Assembly (NCBI GenBank): GCA_930367215.1
Contig: OV884056.1
Span: forward strand, 227,655,127-227,719,126
DNA from: Pollenia angustigena
Lineage: Eukaryota; Arthropoda; Insecta; Diptera; Polleniidae
Direction of reading: 5' to 3'
Length of the DNA stretch: 64,000 nucleotides
Positions within the stretch are counted from its first letter, which is position 1; every line of letters begins with the position of its first letter. This document shows, piece after piece, positions 10,370 to 21,997 of this stretch. The notes below the pieces were generated by a model. It saw only the letters and a program-made list of their open reading frames with translations, was not told the DNA's origin and searched no databases. The position numbers and the translations under genes are program-made.

Positions 10370-11540
10370 TTTGGACTGCTGAGCTGTTTAAAACTCCTCC
10401 GGCTCCTCACACAACCTGCATATATCCGACAAGTCAGATCCCATTCAGACGCGATTAGTCCCGCTCAGGACATATTTCCTGATCATTCCAAAATAGAAGC
10501 CAATTGGAAGCTTGACCTCCTTAAAGCATCCACTAGCATGGAGTTCACATAACAGCACGCAGCGCCACAAAACTAGTTTTGCAGCAAAACAAGTGTTTTA
10601 CTAATTGTTTTCCAAAACAGTTTTTATTTTTGAAAAACTCAAACAAAAACTAGTCTTGCTCGACAACATGTCGATAATCACGAATACGACTATTAAGTTA
10701 TTGGTGGTTGACAAATTCGAAAAAGTAACATGTATACCAAAATAGCCAGACTTATTTAATAGGTTTATTCAACTCTTCAGCTTATTTTTTGCAGCGTAAA
10801 AATAATAAAGTAACATAATAAAAAGGTAGAAAATTATGTGCCTTTATATACGTACATACACTGAACCAAAAATCCAATGAAAATGTACGTTAAGCAAACG
10901 AATTACGTTTATTAAAATATTTTCGTTGGCTCAACGAATTATTCGTTAATATAATGAAATTTTTTTTTTTATTAGGTACTATTTTCATTATATTAACAAA
11001 TAATTCGTTGAGCCAACGAAAATATTTTAATAAACATAATTCATTTGCTTAACGTACATTTTCATTGGATTTTTAGTTCAGTGTATATGTACTATATCTG
11101 TGTATTAAAAACAAACATGGATATTCCATGCTAAATAAAAATATTCTTGTTTTAACACATATTCTGTTAGGCTACAATTTTTGTTAACAAAATTAATGTA
11201 AAATTGATTTCGGAAATTCGACAACCAAAACAATTTTAACATAATGGGAACACTTTGACACATTTTGCTAAAAACAATTTGTTTTGCTGATAGTGGAAAC
11301 ATATTATAAAATCCGTCTGGCGGTATACAAACATAGTGAATTCCGAGCCCTTAGCAATGTTGCCCCTTACCAATTACACGGCCCTTAAGTTTCCCAAAAA
11401 CTTAAGGGCTTCCTGACGACATCGTCATGTCTTTATGGCCTTCTAATGTCCAGATCATCAACGTAGAACGCCGCACCAGTGCCCCACATCTTCGAGCCAT
11501 CAGTGAAAATAGCAAATCCCCTATACAATATGCCCTGACC
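10370..11540 (-). pseudogene. LINE RNase H relic, split
   Basis: On the minus strand 11540-11450 reads GFAIFTDGSKMWGTGAAFYVDD, the first catalytic-Asp block (TDGSK) of a LINE-type RNase H. About 1 kb downstream (near 10450) the same strand reads DLSDICRLCEEPEE, typical of the Cys-rich tail after RNase H in I/R1-like LINEs. The middle is unrecognisable and contains a foldback MITE. Joining both blocks into one element is inference from their order and spacing. Confidence 0.55.
10859..11083. mobile_element. foldback MITE, near-perfect palindrome
   Basis: About 100-bp arms begin CACTGAACCAAAAATCCAAT and are nearly identical in inverse; the centre is T-rich. TA flanks both ends (10857-10858, 11084-11085). 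The outer CACTGAA resembles the ends of the larger element at 24122-25027. Confidence 0.85.
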
Positions 11541-12885
11541 AGAAGTAAGGTTTTCATATAAAGGACTGAAATATTGTATTTTTTTCTACAATTTAATGCA
11601 CTGATAAACTTTTTTCACGTTTCATATTAAGCGGTTCATATTAAGCGGAACCTCAGGAAATTAAACAATAAATCTCGCTTTCTGGGGAAATGAAAAATTT
11701 TGGGGAAAAAAATACTCTTCTTAGGGGACACAAACTCATTCATATTTAACCACAGCGTCCACACACTTCTCCACAATACTTTTTTACCATATATCCCCTA
11801 CAGATGCCAAAAAGAACACAAAGTGCCTCGTGACTAAGTTATTGTGATGATTGGTACCAAGAAACATTTTAACTTGAAAAAATCCCTTATGAATACCTAT
11901 TGCTTTGTTGATAAAACAATTCAATACAAATAATTATTTAAAACCAAAGTATTTTAAATTTTTAACTATAAACTATCCAAGTTATTATTTAAAAAAGAAA
12001 AATCAACCTTCTTAAAAGTTCTTTAAACTATGATTAAAACTTCTGTTTGTAAGTACTCCAACATCAACTTTAACCACAAAAAATCAAATAGTGAATAGCT
12101 TTTGAAACTTTTTCAACTGTCAATAGTCAAGCAATATTAAATCATAATTAAAGGCTTATTCTGCATAAGAACATCTTCTTAGACTACTTAAAAAAAAAGA
12201 ATTATTAGCAAAAAAATAAAATAAAACAAATTAAGTAAAAATTTTTCTATTGATTCTTTTGTTACTCATGATTTTTTTATTATTAAATTACTTTATTTGA
12301 AGTTCACTTTTCACAAGAGTACAAAATAGAAAAAAGAGTAATAAGTTACACTCAAGAACAAAATTTTTCTTTCATAAATATATTTTCTTTTTTTTCGAAA
12401 AAGTTTTCAATACAATACCATAATTTAACAACAGCTGCATTATAAACTTTTAATGATGCCACCAAACGCCATAGAGCAATAACAGCAGTGTAGCACTGTG
12501 CCACATCATCATCATCGTCATAATAATAATAATAATAATACCGTAGAATAGTCAGTTCAGTAACTAGTAGACGATGGTGATGATGATGGGCATAAGGGAG
12601 TTGACAAAAATTCATAAAACAAAATTAACAAAACATATATTTGTGTCTGTCTGAAAGAGAGAGAGAGAGATACGGGATAGCAAAATTACGCAAAACTAGT
12701 AGTAATTGAGGTTGAGGAGAAAAAAAAGCATAGGCAAAATTTAGAGGAAACAAATAGAATAATTCCCATAAGATTTGTATATGTAGAAGTGCAGCAAATT
12801 TTAAATACTACTAAATGTCTACAAAAAAATATTCAATACTATTTCTTATAGCTATAAAAGTTCTCTAAAAATTATAATATTCCTT
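11541..12885. other. unassigned stretch with microsatellites
   Basis: TTCATATTAAGCGG occurs twice in tandem near 11625-11652. An AAT repeat lies near 12520-12541, flanked by imperfect CAT/GAT tracts, and a GA run at 12654-12671. The minus-strand frame at 12352-12615 is made of these repeats (Tyr and Asp runs) and is not a gene. Confidence 0.5.
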
Positions 12886-13373
12886 TAAGCCTCGTACTCT
12901 GTTCAACATTTCACTTGAAATGCTGACATAAACTCATATGAAAAAAAATTGTGCGGAATATCTATGAAATTATGTTGATAGTATTGTACTCTGTTCATTT
13001 TGGGAAAATGTTCCGAAATGTTTCTGAACATTTTTTTAACAACTGCGAAATAATGTAAGCTGCACTTATTTCACGTGGAATTTTAAGCAAAAGCAAAAAA
13101 GTTCATACATAAATATTAAATAAGAAATAAAAAAAAAAAAAAAAATAACACAACTTGTTAAAGTTTTTTATCCATATTTACTTTCTTTTTTATAAAATTT
13201 TTTATTAAAAAATAATTTTCAGTAAAATACATGTGGGGTTTTTATGGGAATAAAAACATCAAATTGTTCAAACTCGCAAGATAGGTAACATTGATACATG
13301 TCAAAACATTTGTGTGAAATAATCAATCTTGCTCAACATTTTTCACAAATTTGAACAGAGTATTAGGCTTTAA
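12886..13373. mobile_element. MITE, about 0.49 kb
   Basis: The left end TAAGCCTCGTACTCTGTTCA is matched in inverse at the right end (TGAACAGAGTATTAGGCTTT). GTACTCTGTTCA also recurs near 12987. No long frame inside. TSD not clear. Confidence 0.65.
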
Positions 13374-13532
13374 GCAGATTTTAAATAAGGGTATTCATTT
13401 CAGTTTTTTTTATTTGTTGGAAAAATGGAAAAGTGGAAAAATGTAATTTTTGTTACAACAACCACAAGAAAAAAGAAGTTAAATTTTTATCAAACTATAA
13501 GCAAGTGTAAGAAATCAGGATAAACATATGTA

Positions 13533-14047
13533 ATGCTAAGTTCACACTTGGGTTTTTAAACGCGTTTAAGCAAAATGTTGATTTAGCTAATCAAAGCCGT
13601 TCACATTACATTTGAGATGATTAAGATGACAGACGATTAAGAAAAAAACACACAACAAACACACAAAAAAAAAATCAAACAAATTTATATTTCTTTAAAG
13701 TATTAAAAATTGATAAAAACACTTTTATAAAGTTATCAGAAGATTATTTTAATCATTTTAATGATGAAATTGTGAAAATTTATGAATTATTTAAGGAAAA
13801 AAATAAAAACATTAAGCAGAAATCTTGGCCGGTTGTACACGACATGTTGGCGATTCTGCATTTGAGGTATGTTCAGTGGATTCTATGTGATTTACATATG
13901 AAGTGATTTAGTTGTAATCATGTCGATTTGAAGTGATTAACAAATCACTTCAATGTATGGGTAATCATCTCGATTTTGAAGTGATTAGAGCTTAATCACG
14001 TTCGAGCTGCTTAAACGCGTTTAAGAACTCAAGTGTGAACATAGCAT
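13533..14047. mobile_element. nested MITE with about 40-bp TIRs
   Basis: Left ATGCTAAGTTCACACTTGGG with TTAAACGCGTTTAAGCA; the right end is the inverse with a few mismatches (TGCTTAAACGCGTTTAA, then CAAGTGTGAACATAGCAT). The interior has GAAGTGATT/AATCACTTC repeats near both ends. Confidence 0.8.
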
Positions 14048-14299
14048 AATTTTCCGCTTTAAAAATCAAACGAAATGATGTTGCCATTCATAAAAAATTG
14101 TTAATTTTTAATACAAAGTACAAAAAATTGCATCTCTTTTTATAAACTCTTGAACTGTACAACTCTGATTTAAAAAAAATTTTTTTTTATAGTTACATTT
14201 CAAAGATAACTTCTTTTTTATTTAATATTTCAAAAAGAAAAATGCATATTAATAATGTATACAATGAAAAAAGTTATTAAAAAGAATTAAACAAAAGAA

Positions 14300-14374
14300 A
14301 TGGGTTCAAAAAAATGGACAGCAGCTGAAGTTAATAAAATACTCGACTTTTTGGCAGACAATCGCCATTTTGAG
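14300..14374 (+). pseudogene. short exon, SANT/Myb-like DNA-binding start
   Basis: The ATG opens 25 codons, MGSKKWTAAEVNKILDFLAD and on to FE, followed exactly at a codon boundary by the splice-donor-like GTAACT. The Trp followed by an amphipathic helix resembles the first helix of Myb/SANT-type domains found in transposon-encoded DNA-binding proteins. No second exon was found before the right TIR. It may be all that remains of the element's gene. Low certainty on family. Confidence 0.35.
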
Positions 14375-14884
14375 GTAACTTTTTGTAGTCGAATATTATG
14401 ATGAATTATGACACCATTCACTACGTTTTAAATTAAATAATCAATTAACTCACTTTAATCACTTTTATTCGGCATCTTGAAAAATATCAATTACTTTCAC
14501 GAATTATTTGACAGATTTTTTTTGACAGTTTGTACTTTTTACAACAAAAAACCCGTTCACGTCAATAAGGGTGTAATTTTTCTTTTTTCCAACCAAAAAA
14601 AATTGAAATGAATACCCTTAATATAAAAATACATAATCCTAACCTATCAAAACTGTATTTGAAAAATTGTTTTTTCAAAAAATATAACTTTATTGTGAAA
14701 AAAGCTTAGAAAAAACAATGAGTAGAAATGTCATAATAAAAGAGGAATATAAAAAAAGGGTCAAAAAAGATCATTTAGACTTATAAGAAGTAGCATTGTA
14801 GGTTATTTCAAAACATTGATTTTCATACCAATACTAGGCGAAGTCAGGTGAACAGCGATCTTGCATCTTGGAGATGTTACTTAA

Positions 14885-15045
14885 GGCCGTTACACACTAT
14901 CCCACAAAGTCTTACGTATTTTATAAAAATGCAACCCTGTCAAGATAAGTTGTTATTGTTTGCTGAAAATTTATAAACAATAATAAGATCTGGGAAGCAT
15001 TTTCATAAAATACGTAAGACTTTGTGGAATAGTGTGTAACGGCCT
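14885..15045. mobile_element. short palindromic MITE with TTAA flanks
   Basis: About 50-bp arms begin GGCCGTTACACACTATCCCA and include AAAGTCTTACGTATTTTAT; they are nearly perfect inverse copies. TTAA lies at 14881-14884 and 15046-15049, as expected for piggyBac-type or similar TTAA-targeting elements. Confidence 0.75.
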
Positions 15046-15049
15046 TTAA

Positions 15050-15441
15050 CGATACAAAAAAGCTTTTTTCAACCCAACTAAAAATGTTTTACAACCACTT
15101 TTGTAAATTATTAAATGCTTAAAAATTGCTAGCTTTATTTGGAAAGATTTCAATTCGTTTTTTTAATGCTAACATCCCAGCACTTACTTCTTCTACTAGA
15201 AAAAGTACTTATTTTTGGTCGCGATGTCCCAAAAGTAATTCTTTATAATTTGGCCAATTATAACCCAAAAAGTAATATGGTTTTTGTACTTAAAAGTTTT
15301 ATAAAAATATATGGTTAGAAAACAGTTAATAAAGAGTTTTTTAGCTGCACAGCATCATTTATAGCTCTAACACTGTAATACAAATGTGTGTAGCGAATGT
15401 AAATGTTATGTTGCTCAAAAAATCGTTTACATTAGATCGAT
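15050..15441. other. unassigned AT-rich stretch
   Basis: No frame, TIR or repeat recognised. Confidence 0.4.
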
Positions 15442-16067
15442 AAAACTACTACACCTTTTCCAGATGAAATTCAGAAAGCGTCAATTGTAATTCAGATTAG
15501 TCAATTGTTATTCAGAAAGCGTCAATCGTAAATCAGAAATTGTCAATTGTAAGTCAGAAAGCGTCAATTTTCATTTAGAATATGATAAAAATACAACGAA
15601 ATATATGGATATATACCAATATATTTTACTCCTTAGTGAAATTTTTTTTATATATGTCATAAAAAAAAAAAATAGTTAATAACATTTTTTGCTTTCTGAA
15701 TAACAATTTACAATTGACGCTTTCTGAACAACAATTTGTTTCAGGTCCAAAACGCAGTTCATAAAATAATTAACGCTCAATGTTTATATAAAACTTATTT
15801 ATTAAAAGACAACTTGATACAAAATGTTTAAAACGAAAAACAAAAGTAATAGTAATTTTCATAGAAAAACTTTACATATAATGTCAAAACCTTTTTTAAT
15901 TAGAATAAAATAAAAACAGTAAAGTGTATTTGTGCAAAGTGGAAAACTAGTGTTCTCTCACACAATTGACTAATTTGAATAACAATTGATGCTTTCTGAA
16001 TTAAAATGGATGCTTTCTGAATTACAATTGACGCTTTCTGAATGACAATTGGAATAGGTGTAGTTTT
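15442..16067. mobile_element. TIR element with tandem subterminal repeats
   Basis: The ends AAAACTACACCT-like (left AAAACTACTACACCTTTTCC; right inverse of AAAACTACACCTATTCCAAT) are followed inward by repeats of ATTCAGAAAGCGTCAATTGT. At least four copies lie at 15467-15570 and about five in inverse at 15694-16050. Such subterminal arrays are typical transposase-binding sites of DNA elements. No coding frame. Confidence 0.75.
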
Positions 16068-16370
16068 CTTATAACAAAAATATACTGTGGGGGTAATTTT
16101 GGAAAATAAGTATGTATATAGTTACATACATTGTGATTTTTCGATTTTCCTTGGATTTCACATCAAAATTATTGTTAAAATTATAAAGTATTACCAAATG
16201 TCTAACAAATATTAACGGAATATACTGCAAATTGATTTAAATAATTATTTTAAATCGTATAATAATATATCGTTACTTTAATATAGAAAAGCCCTAAAAA
16301 AGTTTTCCTTACTTTACAGGAGAAGGAAAAAACTTAATAAAAATTATAGTGTTGTAGCCGCGATATTTTT

Positions 16371-16422
16371 AAACGCAGTTTTTTATTAAATTCTCTTAAT
16401 TATTTAATAAAAAACTGCGTTT
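16371..16422. repeat. 52-bp palindrome inside the left arm
   Basis: AAACGCAGTTTTTTATTAAA and its inverse flank a 12-base centre. It is absent from the matching place in the right arm (near 17535), so it is an insertion or local template-switch product. Confidence 0.65.
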
Positions 16423-16750
16423 AAAAAAAGGCTGTAGGAAATATCGCCCAAAGAAAAATGGCCCAAAAAAAGAAATGAAAAATCACCCAAAAAAATTCCA
16501 TGTAAAATTGGGCCTTAATTCATATGAAAAGTGACCCAACATTTTTGGGCTTTATTTCGTTATTATTGGGTGATTTTTCGTTTTTTAAATTGGGTGAATT
16601 TTCGTTATGAAAAATCACCCAAAAATATTATATGAAAAATAGCCCATTTTTTCGGGCCATCTTTATTTAATATAATTGTAATTTATTTAAAAATAAGTTT
16701 GTTGTTTTTTCTCTGGGTGTTTATATTAAATATATAACGAAAACAATTTT

Positions 16751-17215
16751 GGGCGCAAGGATTTTCTCCTCAAGGATATAATATATACCGGCTGCGCTAA
16801 CTAAAGCTTCTCTGCAAAGCCGGCCTTCGGCCGGGCGCATGGATTTTCTCCTCCATGGTATAACAAACACCGGCTTCGCTAACTAAAGCTTCTCTGTATA
16901 GCCGTCCTTCGGCCGGGCGCAAGGATTTCCCTTCTATCGTATAAAAAACACCGGCTTCGCTAACTTAAGCTTCTCTGCGTATATGGCCTTCGTTCGAAAA
17001 CAAGGCAGATTTTAGAAGCTTTACTTAGCGAAACCGGTACTTGTTCTATCATAGAGGAGAAAATCCTTGCGCCCGGCCGAAGGCCGGCTATACAGAGAAG
17101 CTTTAGTTAGCGGAGCCGGTGTTTGCTATACCATAGAGGAGAAAATCCTTGCGCCCGGCCGAAGGCCGGCTATGCAGAGAAGCTCAGCGAAGTTTGCGCA
17201 GCCGGTATTACTGTC
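16751..17215. repeat. GC-rich 82-bp repeats, head-to-head array
   Basis: Units start at 16751, 16833 and 16915 (first two exactly 82 bp) and contain GGGCGCAAGGATTTTCTCCT, ACCGGCTTCGCTAACTAAAG and a CCGGCCTTCGGCCGG hairpin (6-bp stem, TTC loop). From about 17010 to 17215 roughly two and a half units run in the opposite direction. GC content is far above the surrounding sequence. Confidence 0.9.
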
Positions 17216-17780
17216 CTTACTGCCGAGCAGCTGTTGAAGATAGAATGCAATTTTTTACATAAAACTTACACTTGTATGGAACTAAATTTATATGAATAAT
17301 AACCACTTTTTTGCAAATTGGGTAATTTTTAATTTTTTTTCGGAAAAATTCGTTTTTGCTTTTTGGGTCATTTTTCATTTTTTTTGGGCCCTTTTTCGTT
17401 TTTGTTGGGCAAAATTTCATATATAACTTTTTGGGTCGTTTTTCATGTTCTTTTGGGCAATTCTTCATTTGGGCGATTTTTAATTTTTTTTTTTTTTGGC
17501 CATTTTTCTTTGGGCGATATTTCCTACAGCCTTAAAAAAAATCGCAACTACAATACTACAATTTTTATTAAGTTTTTTCCTTCTCCTGTAAAGTAAGGAA
17601 AATGTTAGTTAGGGCTTTTCTATATTAAAGTAACGATATATTTATATATTTATTTATCTAAAAAATAATATGAATACAAAAAAAATTTGCACTTAAATAT
17701 TTAAATAAAATGTTCACGGAGATAATATAATAACAACTTATTTAAATCATTATATTAAATTTTTTTGTAATACAGATTTA

Positions 17781-18043
17781 ATTGAGGCTATCAGCGCAGA
17801 AGTAGTGAAACCCCAGACTACTTATTATGAGATAATGAAGAGTTAACACTACTCTTGCACTATAGTACGTGGTTGTAATGGTCCGTGCAAAAACTATGTT
17901 TCTAGCGCCATCTATTTCGGATACAAGCAGTTGACTAACTCGACTATTGCACCGTAAAGAACAGTGTAAAGAACATATCTTTCACCAGAACCGTAACAAA
18001 ATCAAATGGTGGGTTTCACCACTTCTGCGCTGATAGCCTCAAT
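17781..18043. mobile_element. MITE, 263 bp
   Basis: TIRs ATTGAGGCTATCAGCGCAGA, continuing AGTAGTGAAACCC (inverse GGGTTTCACCACTTC at the right), match over about 33 bp with one mismatch. The interior is near 45 percent GC with no frame. Flanking TTTA/TTAA-like bases only. Confidence 0.85.
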
Positions 18044-18093
18044 TTATTACTTATTTAAGATATAATAATAAAGTAATTATTTAAAATATAACT

Positions 18094-18482
18094 AATAATA
18101 TTTTGATTGTTTTTAATTTTAAGCTCCAGGTCTTTTTTTTTTATATAAAAAATATTAATTTATTTAGTTATTATTTCGATATTTCGCTAACCTTTGGTTA
18201 GCATCCTCAGGAAATTAAATTAACAATATTTTTAATAACACAAACAAAAATAATTATGGAAAAAATTATATCAAAAATTAAATTCAAAAACCTATTTGTC
18301 ATCAAAAATAATTTTTTCCATAATTATTTTTGTTTGTGTTATTAAAAATATTGTTAATTTAATTTCCTGAGGATGCTAACCAAAAGTTAGCGAAATATCG
18401 AAATAATAACTAAATAAATTAATATTTTTTATATAAAAAAAAAGACCTGGAGCTTAAAATTAAAAACAATCAAAATATTATT
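18094..18482. mobile_element. long hairpin element, about 170-bp arms
   Basis: Arms starting AATAATATTTTGATTGTTTT, with AAGCTCCAGGTCTTTTT and CCTGAGGATGCTAACC, are almost perfect inverse copies around a 50-base centre. No coding frame. Transcribed RNA would form a long duplex. Confidence 0.8.
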
Positions 18483-18616
18483 GAAAAAGGTCAATTAAAA
18501 CTGAATTATAATATAACTAATAATCCAAAAAGTGCCAAATAAATCTACAAAGTAATGTATTCAGAAAGTCATTAAAAGTAGGATTGTAAGTAAGTTTTTG
18601 CTGGGTTACTCATAAC

Positions 18617-19902
18617 TAGGGTATTCATTTAACCGGGCTTTTTATTTAATCGGTTAATTTTTCGATTAATTCACCGAGGTTTTAGTTTAATCGGTTAATA
18701 ATCGGTTAAATTTGTTAATAGTCGGTTAACCGATTAATAAAGTATTTTTTATAAATAAGGTAATTTCAATGAATAAAAAATTAAAAATTATTTATTATTT
18801 GCAGTTACGTAGTAAAAAAAAAACAATAACATAACAATATGTGAACTAAAGCGAGCAACAAAAATACTTCATAACTCTGCAATACATATTTTTCAATTAA
18901 TAAATATTCGGCCACGTTCTGTAAATCGAAATCACGTGCAATTGTAATCGATGGAGATTTTAAGTTAAATTTTTTTAAATGAACGTAGCTTTTTCTGATT
19001 TCAAAAGTAGTTTTGGTAAAGATATCTAGTCCTCAAAGTATGAGGAAATGAAAAGGAAATATTTTTATCAATTTTAAACACAGGATACAATTTAAAACTT
19101 GTTCGATTTCAACTTCACGTGATTTCGATTTCCAGAACAACGCCGATTATGTATTAATTAAAAAATAAACTCTGAGTTCATTTTATTAGTAATTTAAATA
19201 GTTTAAGCAGATCGTATAAAGTAATATTTTAGATAAATAATTTGGTTAAAATGTTTTGGACTTAAGCGACTCATTTCTTTAGCCTTGATACATTTTGACT
19301 TGGAAAAATTTCTTTCACTTATCGTACATAGATGTTGGAGAAATCGAAAGCAACCCATAATACAGAATATCTAAATTGTCAGTCTTTTTCTGGATTTCTC
19401 TAAACATATAAAATCATCCATTATACCTTTTAAAACCTGTTTTATTTTTTTAAATTTTTAACACTTCTAATTGTTTGGGTTCTGTTGTCAGGTCATCATC
19501 AATCTGATCCTGGCAAAGCTCAGCACCGAACATTCTGCAACAAAGTTCATTTACGAATTCCTTAATTGTATAAAAAAATAATTCTAAACACAACTTTTTT
19601 TGGTGAATTTTGGTACGAATAAAGTTGTAACATTGTTCATGGTTGCACTGTAGAATATATTTAAAAAAGCTAGTTGCTTTGCAACTGACGTTTTGGAACT
19701 CACCCATTGCTTAAAACACAAAAAAATATGGTGTAATACTACACAAAATTATAATTTTTGTTTCAACGGTTAATCGGTTAATCGACTGCAATTAACCGGC
19801 TAAATCGTTAATCGAAAAGAGCCAATTTTTAATTAACCGATCAGTTAATCGGGTAATAATTAATCGGTTAACCGATTAACGGTTAACCGAATGAATACCC
19901 TA
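18617..19902. mobile_element. non-autonomous hAT element, TSD CTCATAAC
   Basis: The ends TAGGGTATTCATTTAACCG and inverse are flanked by the 8-bp duplication CTCATAAC (18609-18616, 19903-19910). Both subterminal regions are filled with TTAATCGGTTAA-type motifs (more than ten), probably transposase sites. The 85-codon minus frame at 19450-19707 (MGEFQNVSCKATSFF...) could be a transposase scrap but shows no diagnostic motif. Confidence 0.88.
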
Positions 19903-20575
19903 CTCATAACTAAACTCACAATATTCTGTACGTAAAATTAACTGAAATTGTAATATAAAATAAATGAAAATTCAATTAAAAACCGGTCTACTTATTTTTC
20001 ATTTATTTTTAACAAAAAGTTATTTAATTTTTACTGTCAAAAATTCAACACCATATTCCGTAAAATCAAATAAATGTTCAGTTATTTTGTAAAAGTTTAC
20101 TGTCAAATATTCAACACCATATTCAGTAAAAACAATTAAATATTCAGTTATTTTTTAAAATTTTACTTTCAAAAAATTGACCCCATATTCAGTAAAAACA
20201 ATTAAATTTTTATTAATTTTATTATATTTAGTAATTTTCGTTTACTCCACAAAAGAGCCGAATTTCTAAAAAATACCAGACAGACACCTGTCCGCTTGTT
20301 TTTCTTATAAGCGAGAGAGGGAGAATATTATTATTTACTTACCCTGTTACCAGGGTTGATAAAGTTGGTACAATTGTACTTTTTTTGGTACAATTCAAAA
20401 CTAAAAAGTACGCTGGTACACCTGTGACTCATTTGGTACTATTTCCAAATTTTTCAAACCTACTTATTTATAATTGATATAAAATTGCAACTCGTATTTA
20501 CAGTCCAATGAATATAAGCGGAGTTTAGTGTTTGGAGCAAATAGTCTTGCTTTTTTATGAAATCTAAGGGAAGTT

Positions 20576-20776
20576 CTATTTTATGTTGTTGGATTTAACA
20601 AAACAGCTATGATTTTTTGCTTTGCGTTTTTTTTTCAAGACCATTTGCACCAAACACTGAACTACGTTATTGTGAATAGATTTTTGCACTTGTTCATTGA
20701 ACGATTGCTTATGCCACATTCTAAATTTAGTATCAGCGGCAGCATATAAGCGTGCATTTTCTGACTGTATTGACAA
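20576..20776 (-). pseudogene. conserved scrap of hAT family A protein
   Basis: The minus strand reads ENARLYAAADTKFRMWHK, then SFNEQVQKSIHNNVVQ. The same residues (AAADT-FRMWHMQSSND, QVQKSIHNS) are readable on the plus strand at 45316-45400 in another family A copy with an in-frame stop. It is therefore an ancestral coding piece of this element, probably transposase. I cannot place it in a known domain. Confidence 0.45.
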
Positions 20777-21235
20777 GTTTTTAAAAGATATAAGAGACTA
20801 CTTCTGCAAGAGTTCTACATAGTAGAAAAGACGACTTCCTCTCAATTCAAGATTATTTTGGAACGAATTCATAATATTTTCAAATATTCATCAACAAGAA
20901 GGGTGTCACGTCAAGAAGTAATTAACAGAATTTTGTAACAGTGAGAGCCCACTCCATTATTATTTTACTCCGTATTATTTTGAAGGAGATTTTACAAGCG
21001 CTAAATACAATTTTATTATATTCGAACTTTCTACTCCTTTCCTGTTTCTGCAGAACATATTGAAAATTAATTAGTATTGTGGTTATTTTGTTGAACTATT
21101 TATGGTTTTTAATCCAAATTTTTTATATTTTTAATTAGGCTTAAGTTCATGAAATTTAATTTTCATTAAATTATTTTTATGAAGAAAGGAATTTTACAAC
21201 ATGAAAATTAATTAAAATTGTTATTGATAATCTTT

Positions 21236-21330
21236 CATTCTTGACGTGGCTCGGGCTCGAACCCTGGCCGGCAGGTTACCATGACATGTTTCGATCGCAA
21301 CCACTCGATCTCCTCAGATGGATTTGCCGT
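21236..21330 (-). mobile_element. tRNA-derived SINE head, minus copy
   Basis: The minus strand has an A-box-like GATCGAGTGGTTGCG and a B box GGTTCGAGCCC about 48 bases later, as in type II (Ser/Leu) tRNAs, preceded by a GC-richer segment. There is no closed acceptor stem, so this is not a tRNA gene. Confidence 0.6.
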
Positions 21331-21894
21331 CTTACACTCGCAGCCATCGACGACTGCTGACGTCACTAGTCAAACATCAATCCTTAAACCAAATTGTATT
21401 TTAACATTTGGTAGATCGAAATTTGCTTTCCTGAATGATTATCCATTTTAATTGATTTAACATGTTTTTTCCTTTACTTCTGTTTTTTCCGTACTTTCGT
21501 CAAGAATTTTTCTTGAAGTCCAAGTACATTTTTTGTTTTTTCACTTTGTCTTTCTCTTTTCTGTTGACCTTTTTCAGCACAACCTGAAGGACAAATGTAC
21601 ACATAGAGCTCGTGCCTTAGCTTTAACAATAATTAGTATTGTGGTTATTTTGTTGAACTATTTATGGTTTTTAATCCAAATTTTTAATATTTTTAATTAG
21701 GCTTAAGTTCATGAAATTTAATTTTCATTAAATTATTTTTATGAAGAAAGGGAAAAAACAGAAGTAAAGGAAAAAACATGTTAAATCAATTAAAACGGAT
21801 AATCATTCAGGAAAGCAAATTTCGATCTACCAAATGTTTAAATACAATTTGGTTTAAGGATTGATGTTTGACTAGTGACGTCAGCAGTCGTCGA

Positions 21895-21997
21895 TGGCTG
21901 CGAGTGTAAGACGGCAAATCCATCTGAGGAGATCGAGTGGTTGCGATCGAAACATGTCATGGTAACCTGCCGGCCAGGGTTCGAGCCCGAGCCACGT
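21895..21997 (+). mobile_element. tRNA-derived SINE head, plus copy
   Basis: Inverse copy of the head at 21236-21330 with the same A box and B box (GGTTCGAGCCC at 21979-21989), about 570 bases away. Nearly identical sequence suggests a recent duplication. Confidence 0.6.

Larger units (their letters stand above)
13387..14619. mobile_element. TIR element with a coding exon remnant
   Basis: The ends AAGGGTATTCATTTCAGTTT and inverse (AAATTGAAATGAATACCCTT) match over about 25 bases and then partly through a CCAAC/GTTGG block. Inside are a nested MITE (13533-14047) and one short exon-like frame at 14300. TSD not clear (TA on both sides, longer match absent), so PIF/Harbinger, hAT and others remain possible. 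Confidence 0.65.
16264..17645. mobile_element. foldback-type element, about 1.4 kb
   Basis: The outer arms begin ATATATCGTTACTTTAATAT, continue with AAAAGCCCTA and CTTACTTTACAGGAGAAGG, and are inversely repeated at 17500-17645 over some 180 bases. Further inward both arms contain many GAAAAAT..CCCAAAAA-type units, then a GC-rich repeat array (16751-17215) that is itself inverted about its centre. This architecture, long inverted arms made of short repeats, is that of foldback elements such as FB or Galileo in Drosophila. No transposase frame; the frames at 17217-17596 are arm repeats. Confidence 0.75.

Noticed and set aside
12352..12615. minus-strand frame with Tyr and Asp runs
   Set aside because: It is a translation of AAT and CAT microsatellites.
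16751..17215. CRISPR-like or hammerhead ribozyme array
   Set aside because: Units are contiguous with no unique spacers and lie in insect DNA; no CTGATGA...GAAA hammerhead core.
17217..17596. two Phe/Lys-rich frames on opposite strands
   Set aside because: They read the short repeats of the foldback element's arm.
18609..19914. 12-bp target duplication TACTCATAACTA
   Set aside because: The outer TA on each side belongs to the TAGGG/CCCTA termini or is coincidental; the duplication is the 8-bp CTCATAAC expected for hAT.
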